Assembly (NCBI GenBank): GCA_029866025.1
Contig: JARXAD010000013.1
Location: 186,001 to 250,000 of the forward strand
Length of the DNA: 64,000 nucleotides
Direction: 5' to 3'
Source of the DNA: Vampirovibrionales bacterium
Lineage (GTDB): Bacteria; Cyanobacteriota; Vampirovibrionia; Vampirovibrionales; Vampirovibrionaceae
This document shows, piece after piece, positions 17,702 to 27,021 of the stretch; positions within the stretch are counted from its first letter, which is position 1; each line of letters starts with the position of its first letter. The notes under the pieces were generated by a model. It did not search any database and was not told where the DNA came from. It saw only the letters and a program-made list of their open reading frames with translations. A program made the position numbers and the translations under genes.

Positions 17702-19078
17702 ATGTTGGATATTCGATGGATTCGTCAGGATGCTGAGGCGGTGAATGCCGGCTTAAAACGTCGTTCACTTCATTTAAGTGTGGATGCCATTGTGGCCTTG
17801 GACAACCAACGCTTGGCCTTGCTGCAAGAAGAAGAAACCTTGCGGAGCCAGCGCAATGCCCTGTCTAAAGAAGTGGGGCAGCGAAAAAGCAAGGGCGAAA
17901 ACGCCGATGAACTCATGGCTCAAACCAAAGCCATCGCCGAACGCATTAAAATATTGGAAGCGGACAAAGATGCCTTAGAGGTTCAGCAAAATGCTTTGTT
18001 GCTGGATATTCCTAATATCCCGTCGATGCAGTCTCCTGTTGGGGCTGATGAGAACGCTAACGTGGAAGTGCGTCGTTGGGGAGATGAGTTAAAAAACCGT
18101 GCTCCAAAAGATGCCTTGGCCCACTGGGATTTGGGCCCTGCCATGGGTATGCTGGATTTTGAGCGCGGTGTCAAAGTGGCTCAATCACGCTTTACCTTGC
18201 AGCGTGGCTGGGGGGCCAAGCTGTCTCGGGCGCTGATTAACTTTATGCTGGATACCCATGAAGGACTGGGCTACGAAGAATTGCGTCCGCCGTACTTGGT
18301 GAATGCGGACGCCATGAAGGGCACAGGACAACTACCTAAATTTGAAGCCGATATGTTCCGCTGCCAAGATGATGCGTTGTACCTTATTCCGACGGCGGAA
18401 GTACCCGTCACCAATTTGTATGCCAATGAAGTACTGCTAGAAAGCCAATTACCCTTTTGTTTTTCGGCTTACACACCTTGTTTTAGGCGTGAAGCCGGTA
18501 GTGCTGGGCGCGATACGCGTGGGTTTATTCGTCAGCACCAGTTTGACAAAGTGGAATTGGTGAAACTCACCACGGCAGAACAGGCTGAGGCCGAGCATTT
18601 AAAACTGGTGGCCGATGCCGAACGGATTTTGCAATTGCTGGAATTGCCGTATCGCGCCATGGAACTGTGCACGGGGGATATGGGGTTTTCGGCACAACGG
18701 TGTTTTGATTTGGAAGTGTGGTTGCCGGGCCAGCAGGCGTATCGAGAAATTTCCAGCTGCAGCCATTTTGGTGATTTTCAAGCCCGTCGGGCGGGGCTTA
18801 AATACCGCTCAGAAGCCACCAACAAATTGGAGTGGTGTCACACCATTAATGGCTCGGGCTTGGCCATTGGTCGTACCGTGGTGGCGATTTTGGAAAACTA
18901 CCAACTGCCTCCCGATGCCCAAGGCCGTTACCGCGTGGCGGTGCCTACCGTGTTGCAGCCCTACTTAAAAACCGAGATTTTGGAAGCCACCGAAGCGGTT
19001 CATCCCTTTGGGGTGGTGGAGAGTGATTCCTCATTAACGTTGCTGCAAGGGGCCGAAAAAGGGAGAGTCAATGTCTAG
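17702..19078 (+). CDS. serS: Seryl-tRNA synthetase
   Basis: This class II synthetase charges tRNA-Ser (and tRNA-Sec where present). The N-terminal coiled-coil arm spans about 25-105 (Gln/Glu/Lys-rich). The catalytic core shows motif 2 (TPCFRREAGSAGRDTRGFIRQHQF) and motif 3 (NGSGLAIGRTVVAILENYQ), with IPTAEVPVTNLY between. The conventional start MLDIRWIR is ATG 17702, giving 458 residues, rather than the upstream in-frame codon at 17687. TATAAT at 17624-17629 may be a -10 element, though no good -35 is seen. The stop overlaps the pilT start (ATGTCTAG, 19071-19078). Confidence 0.94.
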   Translation: MLDIRWIRQDAEAVNAGLKRRSLHLSVDAIVALDNQRLALLQEEETLRSQRNALSKEVGQRKSKGENADELMAQTKAIAERIKILEADKDALEVQQNALLLDIPNIPSMQSPVGADENANVEVRRWGDELKNRAPKDALAHWDLGPAMGMLDFERGVKVAQSRFTLQRGWGAKLSRALINFMLDTHEGLGYEELRPPYLVNADAMKGTGQLPKFEADMFRCQDDALYLIPTAEVPVTNLYANEVLLESQLPFCFSAYTPCFRREAGSAGRDTRGFIRQHQFDKVELVKLTTAEQAEAEHLKLVADAERILQLLELPYRAMELCTGDMGFSAQRCFDLEVWLPGQQAYREISSCSHFGDFQARRAGLKYRSEATNKLEWCHTINGSGLAIGRTVVAILENYQLPPDAQGRYRVAVPTVLQPYLKTEILEATEAVHPFGVVESDSSLTLLQGAEKGRVNV

Positions 19079-20297
19079 CAATGCTCCTCAGCCATCGGCA
19101 TCAGGGCAGCCCAACTCGGGGTTGTTTACCAGCGGTGGTGGGGCGGCAGCTCCTAACCCCATGAGCGCCTTGGCCAGCAAACCTTTGGTGATTGAAGACT
19201 TGGAAGCCGTATTGCGCCAAAGTGTGGCTCAAGGCGCGTCCGATATTCATTTGCATGTGGGGCACCCTCCCATGGTGCGCTTGTATGGGGCCATGCAAAC
19301 CTTGGCCATGGCTCCGGTTACCGAACGTCTGTTGTACGAGTTTGTTCAAAAAACCATTCCAGCCCGATCACTGAAACTGGTGGATGATCAAAAAGAAGTG
19401 GATTACGGTTTTGGGGTTCCCAATCTGGCGCGTTTTCGGGCCAATTTGTTTTACGAATTGAGCCGCCCGGCCCTCGTGCTGCGTATTGTGGCCATGGAAA
19501 TCCCCAGTTTGGAGGCTTTGGCACTGCCCAGTATCGTACGTCGGTTTTCCAATCTAAATAATGGGTTGGTCTTGGTAACGGGTCCGACAGGGTCGGGTAA
19601 ATCCACCACACTGGCATCATTGATTAATGTGATTGTGAAGGAACGTGCCAAGCATATTATTACGGTGGAAGATCCCATTGAGTATTTGCACACGTCGGCA
19701 AAATCCTTTGTAACCCAGCGAGAAATTGGGGTGGATACCAATGATTTTTCCAGCGGGGTGAAGTACGCGCTACGGCAAGATCCAGATGTGATTTTAATTG
19801 GAGAGTTGCGAGACCGAGAAACGGTGGCAGCTGCCCTCCATGCGGCAGAAACAGGCCATTTGGTATTCTCCACCTTGCACACCTCGGATGCGGTGCAAAC
19901 CATTCATCGCATTATCAATATTTTTCAGCCCCACGAGCGTGAGCCTGTGAGGATGCAGTTGTCCAACATTTTACGGGGGACCATTTCCCAACGGTTGCTG
20001 CCTAAAAAAGATAACAGCGGCCGCGTACCCATTGTGGAGGTGATGACGGCTACCCCCACCGTGATGGATTACATTCAACAAAATCAAATTGAACAAATTT
20101 ATGATCTCATCCGCGAAACGGAAATGGGCGAAATGGTGAGTATGAATTTGTCACTCTACCGAGCGGTGCAAGAAGGCTGGATTGATCCCAAAGAAGCCAT
20201 GGAGCAATCCAACAACCCTGTACAATTGGGCCAAATGTTGCGCGGTGCCTATCAAGGAACAGCCTCAAATTTAGGCCAGTCGGGAGGGCTGTATTAA
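19071..20297 (+). CDS. pilT: Type IV pilus retraction ATPase PilT
   Basis: The hexameric cytoplasmic ATPase drives pilus retraction and twitching. The Walker A is GPTGSGKST; the Asp box (ITVEDPIEYLH), Walker B (LIGELRDRETV) and His box (GHLVFSTLHTSDAVQT) follow in order. The AIRNLIRE-type C-terminal motif appears as QIYDLIRETEMGEM, which marks PilT rather than PilB. It has 408 residues with a Gly/Ala/Pro-rich N-terminal extension. The ATG overlaps the serS stop by 8 bases, with GGGAGAG just upstream, so translation is coupled to serS. Other pilus genes are not in this window. Confidence 0.92.
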   Translation: MSSNAPQPSASGQPNSGLFTSGGGAAAPNPMSALASKPLVIEDLEAVLRQSVAQGASDIHLHVGHPPMVRLYGAMQTLAMAPVTERLLYEFVQKTIPARSLKLVDDQKEVDYGFGVPNLARFRANLFYELSRPALVLRIVAMEIPSLEALALPSIVRRFSNLNNGLVLVTGPTGSGKSTTLASLINVIVKERAKHIITVEDPIEYLHTSAKSFVTQREIGVDTNDFSSGVKYALRQDPDVILIGELRDRETVAAALHAAETGHLVFSTLHTSDAVQTIHRIINIFQPHEREPVRMQLSNILRGTISQRLLPKKDNSGRVPIVEVMTATPTVMDYIQQNQIEQIYDLIRETEMGEMVSMNLSLYRAVQEGWIDPKEAMEQSNNPVQLGQMLRGAYQGTASNLGQSGGLY

Positions 20298-20298
20298 C

Positions 20299-22206
20299 TT
20301 GAAGGGGTTTTGGCAAATTAAAACGACGATGAGTTTTTGGGGTGCTGTTGCCTTGGGATTATTGCTTTTGTTATCTGGGGTGCCCGTTCACGCGGCGATT
20401 TCTACGATGGTGGAAAGTGTGCAGATGGATGCCCAAGGTGGCTTGGTGATTCGTGCCAATCAATCCTTAGAAGCTTATGCGCCTTTTGCCACATTGCGCT
20501 TATTAAACCCCACCCGTTTGGTGGTAGATTTACCCAACGCGGAACTCAAGGCCGGTGGCATTCCGGGGGTGGTGTTGAGTGCAGAACAACGTAAAAAACT
20601 GGGTGTGGAAAAAATTGAGATTAAAGAGTCGAAGGGGCTGTTTTACCGCTCTGTACGGTTAACGATCGTTGCTGCTAACATCGAAGCTTTGAGCCGTTTA
20701 ACGGTTCAGTTTGCGGGTGCCACGGCCAGAGTTGTATCGGAAGAACCGTCCGCGGTGGCGTCTCAATCGTCTCCTGTTAAGGCTTCTAAACGTGGGCCGC
20801 CCCAAGTGCCCGTTAAAATCTCTGGTAAGGCTTCCCCAAGCACAAAAGATAAAAAAGAAGGGTTGTCCCCCGTTCCCACCATTCCTCCAACACCGATGGA
20901 ACCGGCCAAGCCTGTATTGTCCAATTCAGTGTCTCAGGCCATTCCACAACAAGTGGGTGCCACCCTCATTACCAAAGTGGGGTATCGTCAGCAAGCGTTG
21001 TGGTTGGAATCGGCACCAGGCTCACAGCCGTTACGCTTGAGCCAACGGTTTGTATTAAAAAGCCCCAGCCGCTTGGTGGTGGATTTCTCTCCCGCCACTT
21101 TGGCGGATAAAAGCTTGCAGGGTACCACGTCGGTTTCTGATGAGCCGGGCACCAGTCAAATTCGTGTGGGCCAGTTTGAAGATGCCACCGTGCGCGTGGT
21201 GATTGAAACGGAACACCCGGAGCGCTTTGCCATTGAGCAAAAAGGCCAGCAGGCCCGTATTAGCGCAGACACTACCAATCCAAACTCACAAAACAACACC
21301 GGTAATACCACAGGGATTCAATCCATTGGGTTGGATTTGGTGCAAGGGGTGACTCAGTTGCGCCTGAATACCCAAGGGCCCTTGGTGCACCGTTGGGTGA
21401 AGGATGGCAATGCGGTGGTGATTCAACTGCTGAATGTGGCGGCAGAGCCCGGCCAAGTAAGCTTTGATGCCAAGCGTTTTCCGCATGTGCAAAGCATGGC
21501 AGTGCGGCCCTTGGTGGCGGGTCAACCCAACAGCCAGTTTGTGTTGCTGCTAGAAAATGCCGACGCTTTTCAAATTCGTTCCGACAGCCAAAACGGTGGC
21601 AAAACACTGTTGCTGAGCCTTACTCCCAACGAATTGACCCAAAAAGCCTCGCCTCCCGTGCGGGGGTCGGGTAAATACCGCGTGGTGGTGGATGCGGGCC
21701 ATGGGGGCAAAGATGGCGGTGCCACCCGTGACGGCGTGCAAGAAAAAGATCTTAATTTGGCCATTGCTTTGCGCCTGCGCGATGCCTTGGTATCGCGGGG
21801 TGTGGACGTGGTGACGACCCGGAGCACCGATGAGTTTTTAACCTTGCAACGTATTACCGAAATTAGCAACGCCCAAGCCCCCGATGCCTTTGTGAGCGTG
21901 CATCACAACTCCAGTACCAACCCCGCCATTAACGGTATTGAAACGTACTTTTACCACGACCGCAGCCGCCCCTTGGCCGATGCCGTGCACGCCAGCATGG
22001 TGAATAGTCAGGAACGCCCCGACCGCAGTGTGCGCCGTGCCCGCTTTTACGTTATTAACCACACCCCTTACCCCGCCATTTTGTGTGAGGTGGGCTACGT
22101 GAGTAACACCGCCGAGCGCAACCAGCTTACCAAAACCAGTAACCAGCAGGCGGCCGCCAATGCCATTGCCGAGGGTGTGATTAAGTACTTGAACAGCCGC
22201 AAGTAG
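20299..22206 (+). CDS. amiC: N-acetylmuramoyl-L-alanine amidase with two AMIN-type domains
   Basis: This periplasmic zinc amidase cleaves peptidoglycan side chains during cell separation. The N-terminal hydrophobic segment (about 10-33, ending VHAA) is a signal peptide. Two AMIN-like beta domains follow (about 35-140, and about 220-330 around PSRLVVDFSPATL), separated by a Pro/Ser/Lys linker. The Amidase_3 domain occupies about 450-635: VVVDAGHGGKDGG (zinc His), a Glu in VQEKDLNLA, VSVHHNSS, and the catalytic CEVGYVSN. I chose TTG 20299 because GGAGGG at 20283-20288 is well placed; ATG 20329 lacks a site. The start is 1 base after the pilT stop. Confidence 0.85.
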   Translation: MKGFWQIKTTMSFWGAVALGLLLLLSGVPVHAAISTMVESVQMDAQGGLVIRANQSLEAYAPFATLRLLNPTRLVVDLPNAELKAGGIPGVVLSAEQRKKLGVEKIEIKESKGLFYRSVRLTIVAANIEALSRLTVQFAGATARVVSEEPSAVASQSSPVKASKRGPPQVPVKISGKASPSTKDKKEGLSPVPTIPPTPMEPAKPVLSNSVSQAIPQQVGATLITKVGYRQQALWLESAPGSQPLRLSQRFVLKSPSRLVVDFSPATLADKSLQGTTSVSDEPGTSQIRVGQFEDATVRVVIETEHPERFAIEQKGQQARISADTTNPNSQNNTGNTTGIQSIGLDLVQGVTQLRLNTQGPLVHRWVKDGNAVVIQLLNVAAEPGQVSFDAKRFPHVQSMAVRPLVAGQPNSQFVLLLENADAFQIRSDSQNGGKTLLLSLTPNELTQKASPPVRGSGKYRVVVDAGHGGKDGGATRDGVQEKDLNLAIALRLRDALVSRGVDVVTTRSTDEFLTLQRITEISNAQAPDAFVSVHHNSSTNPAINGIETYFYHDRSRPLADAVHASMVNSQERPDRSVRRARFYVINHTPYPAILCEVGYVSNTAERNQLTKTSNQQAAANAIAEGVIKYLNSRK

Positions 22207-22235
22207 CCGAATGGTTTACAGTTGTTTGCAGCTAT

Positions 22236-22385
22236 TTACAGTGGTTTTTTGCCTTGAATAATGCGAATAAGCACCACTACAATGGCTAATACTAGCAAAA
22301 TATGGATGAACCCTTGGATGGTATAGCCAGACACGATGCCAAGTAACCACAAAATAATAAGTATGCTAAAAATAGACCAAAGCAT
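22236..22385 (-). CDS. Small hydrophobic protein, lmo0937-like family
   Basis: This 49-residue gene is shorter than usual ORF cut-offs. It begins MLWSIFSILIILWLLGIVSG, has a second hydrophobic stretch (HILLVLAIVVVLIRII) and ends QGKKPL. The pattern LWLLG-VSGYT-hydrophobic-IHILLVLAIVVVLIR is that of the lmo0937/DUF5670 small membrane proteins, which are widespread and of unknown, possibly stress-related, function. GGGAGAAA lies just before the ATG. It is convergent with the amidase gene. Confidence 0.8.
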   Translation of the reverse strand: MLWSIFSILIILWLLGIVSGYTIQGFIHILLVLAIVVVLIRIIQGKKPL

Positions 22386-22485
22386 GGCTTTCTCCCAGAA
22401 AAAAGAGCGTAAAAATTACCGGTTGAGTACACCGTAGCGCGAATACCAGTAATAGCTACTAAATGTTTTGGGCGTTTGTTATTCG

Positions 22486-23439
22486 CTAGTAGTGAGTTCG
22501 ATATGGGATTTCACTGCGTTTAACTTCAACGTATTCAAGGTCTTGATCTTTCAAAAACATGTTTATTCCTAATTCGCAAAGTTCTGCATTATTAGTTGGC
22601 CCAATGATGATTTTTTTTAAGGCGGCTTTGGGGATTTCCAGCTCTTTATACGGTTTGAGAATATTATTAGTATGTTTGAATTTAGGGTCACTTATATCTG
22701 TATAAATTACTCTCCATTCATTTTCTTCTTGGAATGAGAGGTGTTTATAAAATGGAATTAACTCTAAAATACCATTATAAAAGGCTGTAGATAAAGTAAG
22801 CTCCATTACCCATACTTGAGTTCTTTCATCATTTAATTCTTCAACGCTTTTATTCTTTGGTAAGTTTGTAAAACTCATTAAGCCTCCCCTTGGGATAGAT
22901 ACAGGATCGTAGTCCCAATCTGGAACTAACGTCTCAAAGCTGTTAATAAAATCGTCAAAGAAATCTAAAAAATTGGGCGGACTATCTATTTCGGTTAGAT
23001 AAGAAACGGAATTAAGTTGTAATTTCCCGTCGTTTTCTATTTCTTGAAGTGAACTCTTTGAAAAGCCAAGGCTATAACCACCCCCTAAACAGTAACCTCT
23101 CCATTGGCTCAATTTGTCTCCTTCTTCGCAAAAACTAGCGATAAAGGGAGAAAAAAATTCTTTTAATTCTGTATTTAGTTCTTCTAGTTTTTTGATCATT
23201 CTACTAATTGAGTTTCGTCTAAGTCCCATTGGTTTATCACAATATTTTTCTTTAAGGCCGTTTTTTACAATCTCTAAGGTTAGATAATATTCTTTGCTGT
23301 CATTTAAAAACAAAACATTTGTACAATGCATGACCAAATTTTTTTGTTTTTCGTGGCCAATAATCCCGTACAACCCTTCGGCGTTGGTGTAGTGCCAAAT
23401 TAAATCGTCATCGTCGGCGGTTGCTGGCTCGGTGGTCAT
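22486..23439 (-). CDS. DUF2971 domain protein, AT-rich
   Basis: The 317-residue product has the DUF2971 pattern. An N-terminal WHYTNAEGLYGII is followed by a hydrophobic strand and LNDSKEYY (the family's ND..E motif). A middle FCEEGDKLSQWRGY segment and a C-terminal I(I)IGPTNNAEL segment follow. Family function is unknown; some members occur in defence or accessory islands. The gene is clearly AT-richer than the photolyase and amidase genes on either side, consistent with horizontal acquisition. AAGGGA before the ATG supports the start. It diverges from the photolyase gene. Confidence 0.75.
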   Translation of the reverse strand: MTTEPATADDDDLIWHYTNAEGLYGIIGHEKQKNLVMHCTNVLFLNDSKEYYLTLEIVKNGLKEKYCDKPMGLRRNSISRMIKKLEELNTELKEFFSPFIASFCEEGDKLSQWRGYCLGGGYSLGFSKSSLQEIENDGKLQLNSVSYLTEIDSPPNFLDFFDDFINSFETLVPDWDYDPVSIPRGGLMSFTNLPKNKSVEELNDERTQVWVMELTLSTAFYNGILELIPFYKHLSFQEENEWRVIYTDISDPKFKHTNNILKPYKELEIPKAALKKIIIGPTNNAELCELGINMFLKDQDLEYVEVKRSEIPYRTHY

Positions 23440-23597
23440 GCGCTGTCCCTTATGTCCCTACCCCTTCAGCCTATCTAAATGTTGCCACAACGTCTATGGT
23501 GCTGGTTTACCAAAGGCTGCCCCGCGGCCCTACCGAACGGTACACTGCTGCGGTACACTAGTGGCTGTTTGGTGTCTATTGGGTGGCGGTGGTTTGT

Positions 23598-25106
23598 ATG
23601 GTGGCTCCGGTACTGTGGTGGGTGCGCAACACCTTGCGCTTGGCGGATAACCCGCCGTTGGTAGCGGCGTTGGAGTTGGCAAATGCTGCCGGAGTCGGCG
23701 TGATTCCCGTGTTTGTGTGGCCCACAAATAGCTCCGATCTTTGGCCACGGGGTGCGGCCAGTCGATGGTGGCTGCATCACAGTTTGGGGGCCTTTCAACA
23801 ATCGCTACAAGCCAAGGGGTCCACGTTGATTGTGCGATCGGCTCCCACCTCACAAGAAGCCTTGTTGGCTTTGGTAGCCGAAACGGGCGCCACCCACGTG
23901 GTTACGGATGAACGCTTGGAGCCTGCGATTGTTACCGAAACCACAGCCATCCAAGAGGCTTTGAAACAAGCAGGTGCCTCTCTTCACGTAGTGCCCAACG
24001 CCAACCACTTGCTGGATGTAAGCGCTATTAAAAACCTGCAAGGCAAGGCGTATCAGGTATTTACCCCTTTTTATAAAAATGCTTTAACCCTACCCCGTGC
24101 CGAGGTGCTGGCTGCCCCTTCCGCTATCCCTGCGCCGAGTGCTTGGCCTATGTCGGAGTCGGTGGATGCGCTGGGCTTGTTGCCCACTATTTCGTGGGAT
24201 ACCACCATGGGTACCACCTGGACTCCGGGTGAACAGGGCTCTCCGCAGGTGCTCAATCAATTTTTAACGGGCGGCCTTTCAAAATATTTAGACCAACGGG
24301 ACCTACCCGCGCTAGACATTGGTGAGGGTGTGTCGGGATTATCGCCCTACCTTCATTTTGGGGAAATTTCACCACGGCAGATTGCTGACGCTGTTCGCCA
24401 CAAGGTGGCCAATGAAGGGCGAGCGCTGAACCGTAGTGAAGAGGGCTATTTACGCCAGCTGGTGTGGCGAGAATTTGCACATCATTTGTTGGTGCATTTT
24501 CCCACAACGCCCACTCAGCCCTTGCGCCCCGAATTTAGTGCCTACCCGTGGGCCGATGAATCCTTACCGGAAACCCAAGAGCAGTTAAAGCGCTGGCAGC
24601 AAGGCCAAACGGGGTATCCTTTGGTGGATGCAGGCATGCGCCAGTTGTGGGCCACGGGTTGGATGCACAACCGGCTGCGGATGGTGGTGGGTAGCTTTTT
24701 GGTGAAGCATTTGCGCATCCACTGGTTGCGTGGCGCCGAGTGGTTTTGGGATACCTTGGTGGACGCCGATTTGCCCAACAACACCTTGGGCTGGCAGTGG
24801 ATTGCCGGTTGTGGAGCCGATGCGGCGCCGTACTTTCGGGTGTTTAATCCCATTACTCAAAGCAAAAAATTTGATGCCCAAGGCGATTACATTCGCCGTT
24901 GGGTGCCCGAGTTAGCGGGTGTATCCGCCCAGTGGATTCATTGTCCGTGGGAAGCGCCGCCGCTAGAGTTGCTGAAAGCCAAAGTCACGCTCGGAAAAAC
25001 CTACCCCTACCCCATCGTGGATCACACCACTGCGAGAGATTGTGCGTTGGAAGGCTACGAGGCGGTAAAGCGAGAATCGGCAAGCCTTAAAGCGAGTGCG
25101 GGTTAA
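23598..25106 (+). CDS. phrB: Deoxyribodipyrimidine photolyase (class I CPD photolyase)
   Basis: This flavoenzyme uses blue light to split cyclobutane pyrimidine dimers. The N-terminal antenna domain starts VLWWVRNTLRLADNPPL. The FAD-binding helical domain shows GLSPYLHFGEISPRQI, LVWREFAHHLL, GYPLVDAGMRQLWATGWMHNR, LVDADLPNNTLGWQW and GADAAPYFRVFNP. ATG 23598 gives 502 residues; a GTG at 23583 is also in frame. The 3' end overlaps the convergent LhgO-type gene by 20 bases. Cryptochrome function is an alternative for this family, but the conserved Trp/Asn pattern favours repair. Confidence 0.9.
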   Translation: MVAPVLWWVRNTLRLADNPPLVAALELANAAGVGVIPVFVWPTNSSDLWPRGAASRWWLHHSLGAFQQSLQAKGSTLIVRSAPTSQEALLALVAETGATHVVTDERLEPAIVTETTAIQEALKQAGASLHVVPNANHLLDVSAIKNLQGKAYQVFTPFYKNALTLPRAEVLAAPSAIPAPSAWPMSESVDALGLLPTISWDTTMGTTWTPGEQGSPQVLNQFLTGGLSKYLDQRDLPALDIGEGVSGLSPYLHFGEISPRQIADAVRHKVANEGRALNRSEEGYLRQLVWREFAHHLLVHFPTTPTQPLRPEFSAYPWADESLPETQEQLKRWQQGQTGYPLVDAGMRQLWATGWMHNRLRMVVGSFLVKHLRIHWLRGAEWFWDTLVDADLPNNTLGWQWIAGCGADAAPYFRVFNPITQSKKFDAQGDYIRRWVPELAGVSAQWIHCPWEAPPLELLKAKVTLGKTYPYPIVDHTTARDCALEGYEAVKRESASLKASAG

Positions 25107-26331
25107 GTTGCTGCGCCACATACTGCCCAATGGCCAAACTGGCCGTCGCTGCGGGTGACGGCGCATTGAGCACATGCAATACTCGCCCTTGATGTTCAAT
25201 CCAAAAATCATCCACCAAACTGCCATTGGGTCGTAACGCTTGGGCACGTATGCCCGCAGGATACGGTGTTAAATGATGCGACTGCACCTCGGGTACCAGC
25301 CGCTGCAAGGCTTTGACGAATAAGGGTTTAAAGGTGCTTCGCAGCATTTCTTGCACGCCTTCGGCGGTGTAGTTAAGGGCCACGCGCCAAAATCCTTCGT
25401 AGGTCAGGGCGTCTAATGCGTCCCGCAGGTTGATGTTGGTTTTCGTGTAGCCTTCTCGCGCTAAGGCCAACACGGCGTTGGGGCCGGCTTTCACGGTGTC
25501 GTCTATTTTGCGAGACAAATGCACCCCCAAAAAAGGAAACTGCGGGTTTGGCACGGGGTAAATAAGCCCCTTTACCAGTGGCGCTGCCTCGGGCGACAAG
25601 GCGTAATACTCGCCACGAAAGGGGATGATTTTCCCCCCGCTCCCTCCCAAGGACGGCTGAGTGAAGTGCTTGGCTTCCTTAACCCCAGATAAAGTTTTAA
25701 ACAAACGATCGCTATACAGCCCACCGCAGTTAATAACGCGCTGGCAGTGAAACTCGTGGCCTTCGACGGTGGTAACCACAAGACCATCAGGGTTTTCCAC
25801 TAATTTTGTAAGCGTAGCGCCTAAAGTAATCGTACCACCTGCGGCGGTAATGCGTTTGGCTAGGGCTTGGGCCACCAAAGCATAATTCACCACGCCGGTT
25901 TCTGGCACCCATAGGCCTGCCAAGCCTGTTACGTGGGGCTCGTATTGTTGCAAGGCGGTTTTACTGGTCAGTTGTTGCAGGGCCAAACCATTGGCCAAGC
26001 CTCGTTCATAGAGGGATTGGAGCCGAGGGAGTTCATCGGTCGTGGTGGCCACAATGAGTTTGCCGCAGCGCCGCCAGTCAATGCTTTCTTCGGTGCAAAA
26101 GGCTTCCATCATGTGTCGGCCCGTGGCGCACAAGGTGGCTTTTAGGCTGCCGGGGGCATAATACAACCCAGAGTGAATAACCCCGCTGTTGCGTCCTGTT
26201 TGGTGCTGGGCAAGTTCGGGTTCTTTTTCCACCACGGCAATACTGTAGCCCGGCTGCTGTTGCAACAAGGCGTGGGCGGTGGCCAAGCCCACAATGCCGC
26301 CCCCAATAATTAATGTATCAATTTTAATCAT
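25087..26331 (-). CDS. lhgO: L-2-hydroxyglutarate oxidase/dehydrogenase (FAD-dependent)
   Basis: The 414-residue product is a DAO-type flavoenzyme that oxidises L-2-hydroxyglutarate to 2-oxoglutarate. The FAD dinucleotide-binding motif is IIGGGIVGLATAHALL. Family stretches include HQTGRNSGVIHSGLYYAPGSLKA, VINCGGLYSDR, PFRGEYY, VPNPQFPFLGVHLSRKID and GPNAVLALAREGY. The C-terminal GIRAQA and VLNAPSPAATASLAIG match the same family. Metabolically it may return a side product of 2-oxoglutarate metabolism to the TCA cycle. It converges with and overlaps photolyase. Confidence 0.88.
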   Translation of the reverse strand: MIKIDTLIIGGGIVGLATAHALLQQQPGYSIAVVEKEPELAQHQTGRNSGVIHSGLYYAPGSLKATLCATGRHMMEAFCTEESIDWRRCGKLIVATTTDELPRLQSLYERGLANGLALQQLTSKTALQQYEPHVTGLAGLWVPETGVVNYALVAQALAKRITAAGGTITLGATLTKLVENPDGLVVTTVEGHEFHCQRVINCGGLYSDRLFKTLSGVKEAKHFTQPSLGGSGGKIIPFRGEYYALSPEAAPLVKGLIYPVPNPQFPFLGVHLSRKIDDTVKAGPNAVLALAREGYTKTNINLRDALDALTYEGFWRVALNYTAEGVQEMLRSTFKPLFVKALQRLVPEVQSHHLTPYPAGIRAQALRPNGSLVDDFWIEHQGRVLHVLNAPSPAATASLAIGQYVAQQLNPHSL

Positions 26332-26698
26332 CCACTTGTTTTAAGCCAAACCGCATTGCAAATAAAGCATTACCTTTGTTCTTTGTTCCTTCACCCACAT
26401 AGTATCCAGGTTTACGCCATAAACCAGCATAAAACCGGCGTTGCCGGATCGTAAAAGTTATTTGCTGTGCATTTATTACTTCAGCTGTTATGGTTTTGCT
26501 ATCCTGGCCGGATCAGGTGTTCCTGGATGATTTTTTATTGGGACGCTTGCTCTGCAGGCCTTCTGAAGCCGCGTTCCTGTAGAAGCGCTGGTTGGCGTCC
26601 CATGTAGCCGGGCCTGCTATGCCAGTTGGAGTTTACGCCAACGGCTTGTAGGCAAACCCAGTTTGCCCGGCGTTTTGGTGTACCCAATAACACGGGTG
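26332..26698. other. Intergenic region with multiple inverted repeats; no gene seen
   Basis: The 367 bases hold several palindromes: GGGACGC (26540-26546) pairs with GCGTCCC (26595-26601), enclosing further short stems (cttctgaag; ttctgaagc with agaa). ATCC-TGGCC-GGAT occurs near 26500. The phrase gtttacgcc occurs twice (about 26411 and 26631). It could encode a structured RNA or be a decayed repeat. I could not match it to tmRNA, 6S, SRP RNA or RNase P. Confidence 0.35.
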
Positions 26699-26887
26699 TT
26701 AAGTTCTTGTTTTTTTTACAACGACAGTCGGTTTATTTTCCCTAACAAAAAATTTTGAGACTACTTCACCGGGTTTAACAAGCACAGCATTAGCTTTTTT
26801 AGGTTTAGTATTGATTTTCGGCGGGTCTTTTTTTTCCCCAAACTGAGGGCGCGCGGAGGCAAAACGAATGGGGGACAGGTTCATCAT
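26699..26887 (-). CDS. Small basic hypothetical protein
   Basis: The 62-residue product is Lys/Pro-rich and starts MMNLSPIRFASARPQFGEKK. AAGGAG lies 9 bases before the ATG at 26887, a strong ribosome-binding site. No domain, signal peptide or membrane helix is seen. The RF...FG start resembles the N-termini of other orphan genes here (MIQFGQ at 14501, GNQFGHH at 53098), which may be coincidence. Function unknown. Confidence 0.55.
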   Translation of the reverse strand: MMNLSPIRFASARPQFGEKKDPPKINTKPKKANAVLVKPGEVVSKFFVRENKPTVVVKKTRT

Positions 26888-27021
26888 GGTCGGAGACTCC
26901 TTGTAAAAGAAACGATATAACAATGTAGTACAAACTACCCAAAAAGATGCTTGTTGTTGCTATAGAGTAACTAAAAATCATTTAAGGGCAATTGAATAAA
27001 CGCAATTCAATTTTTAAATTG

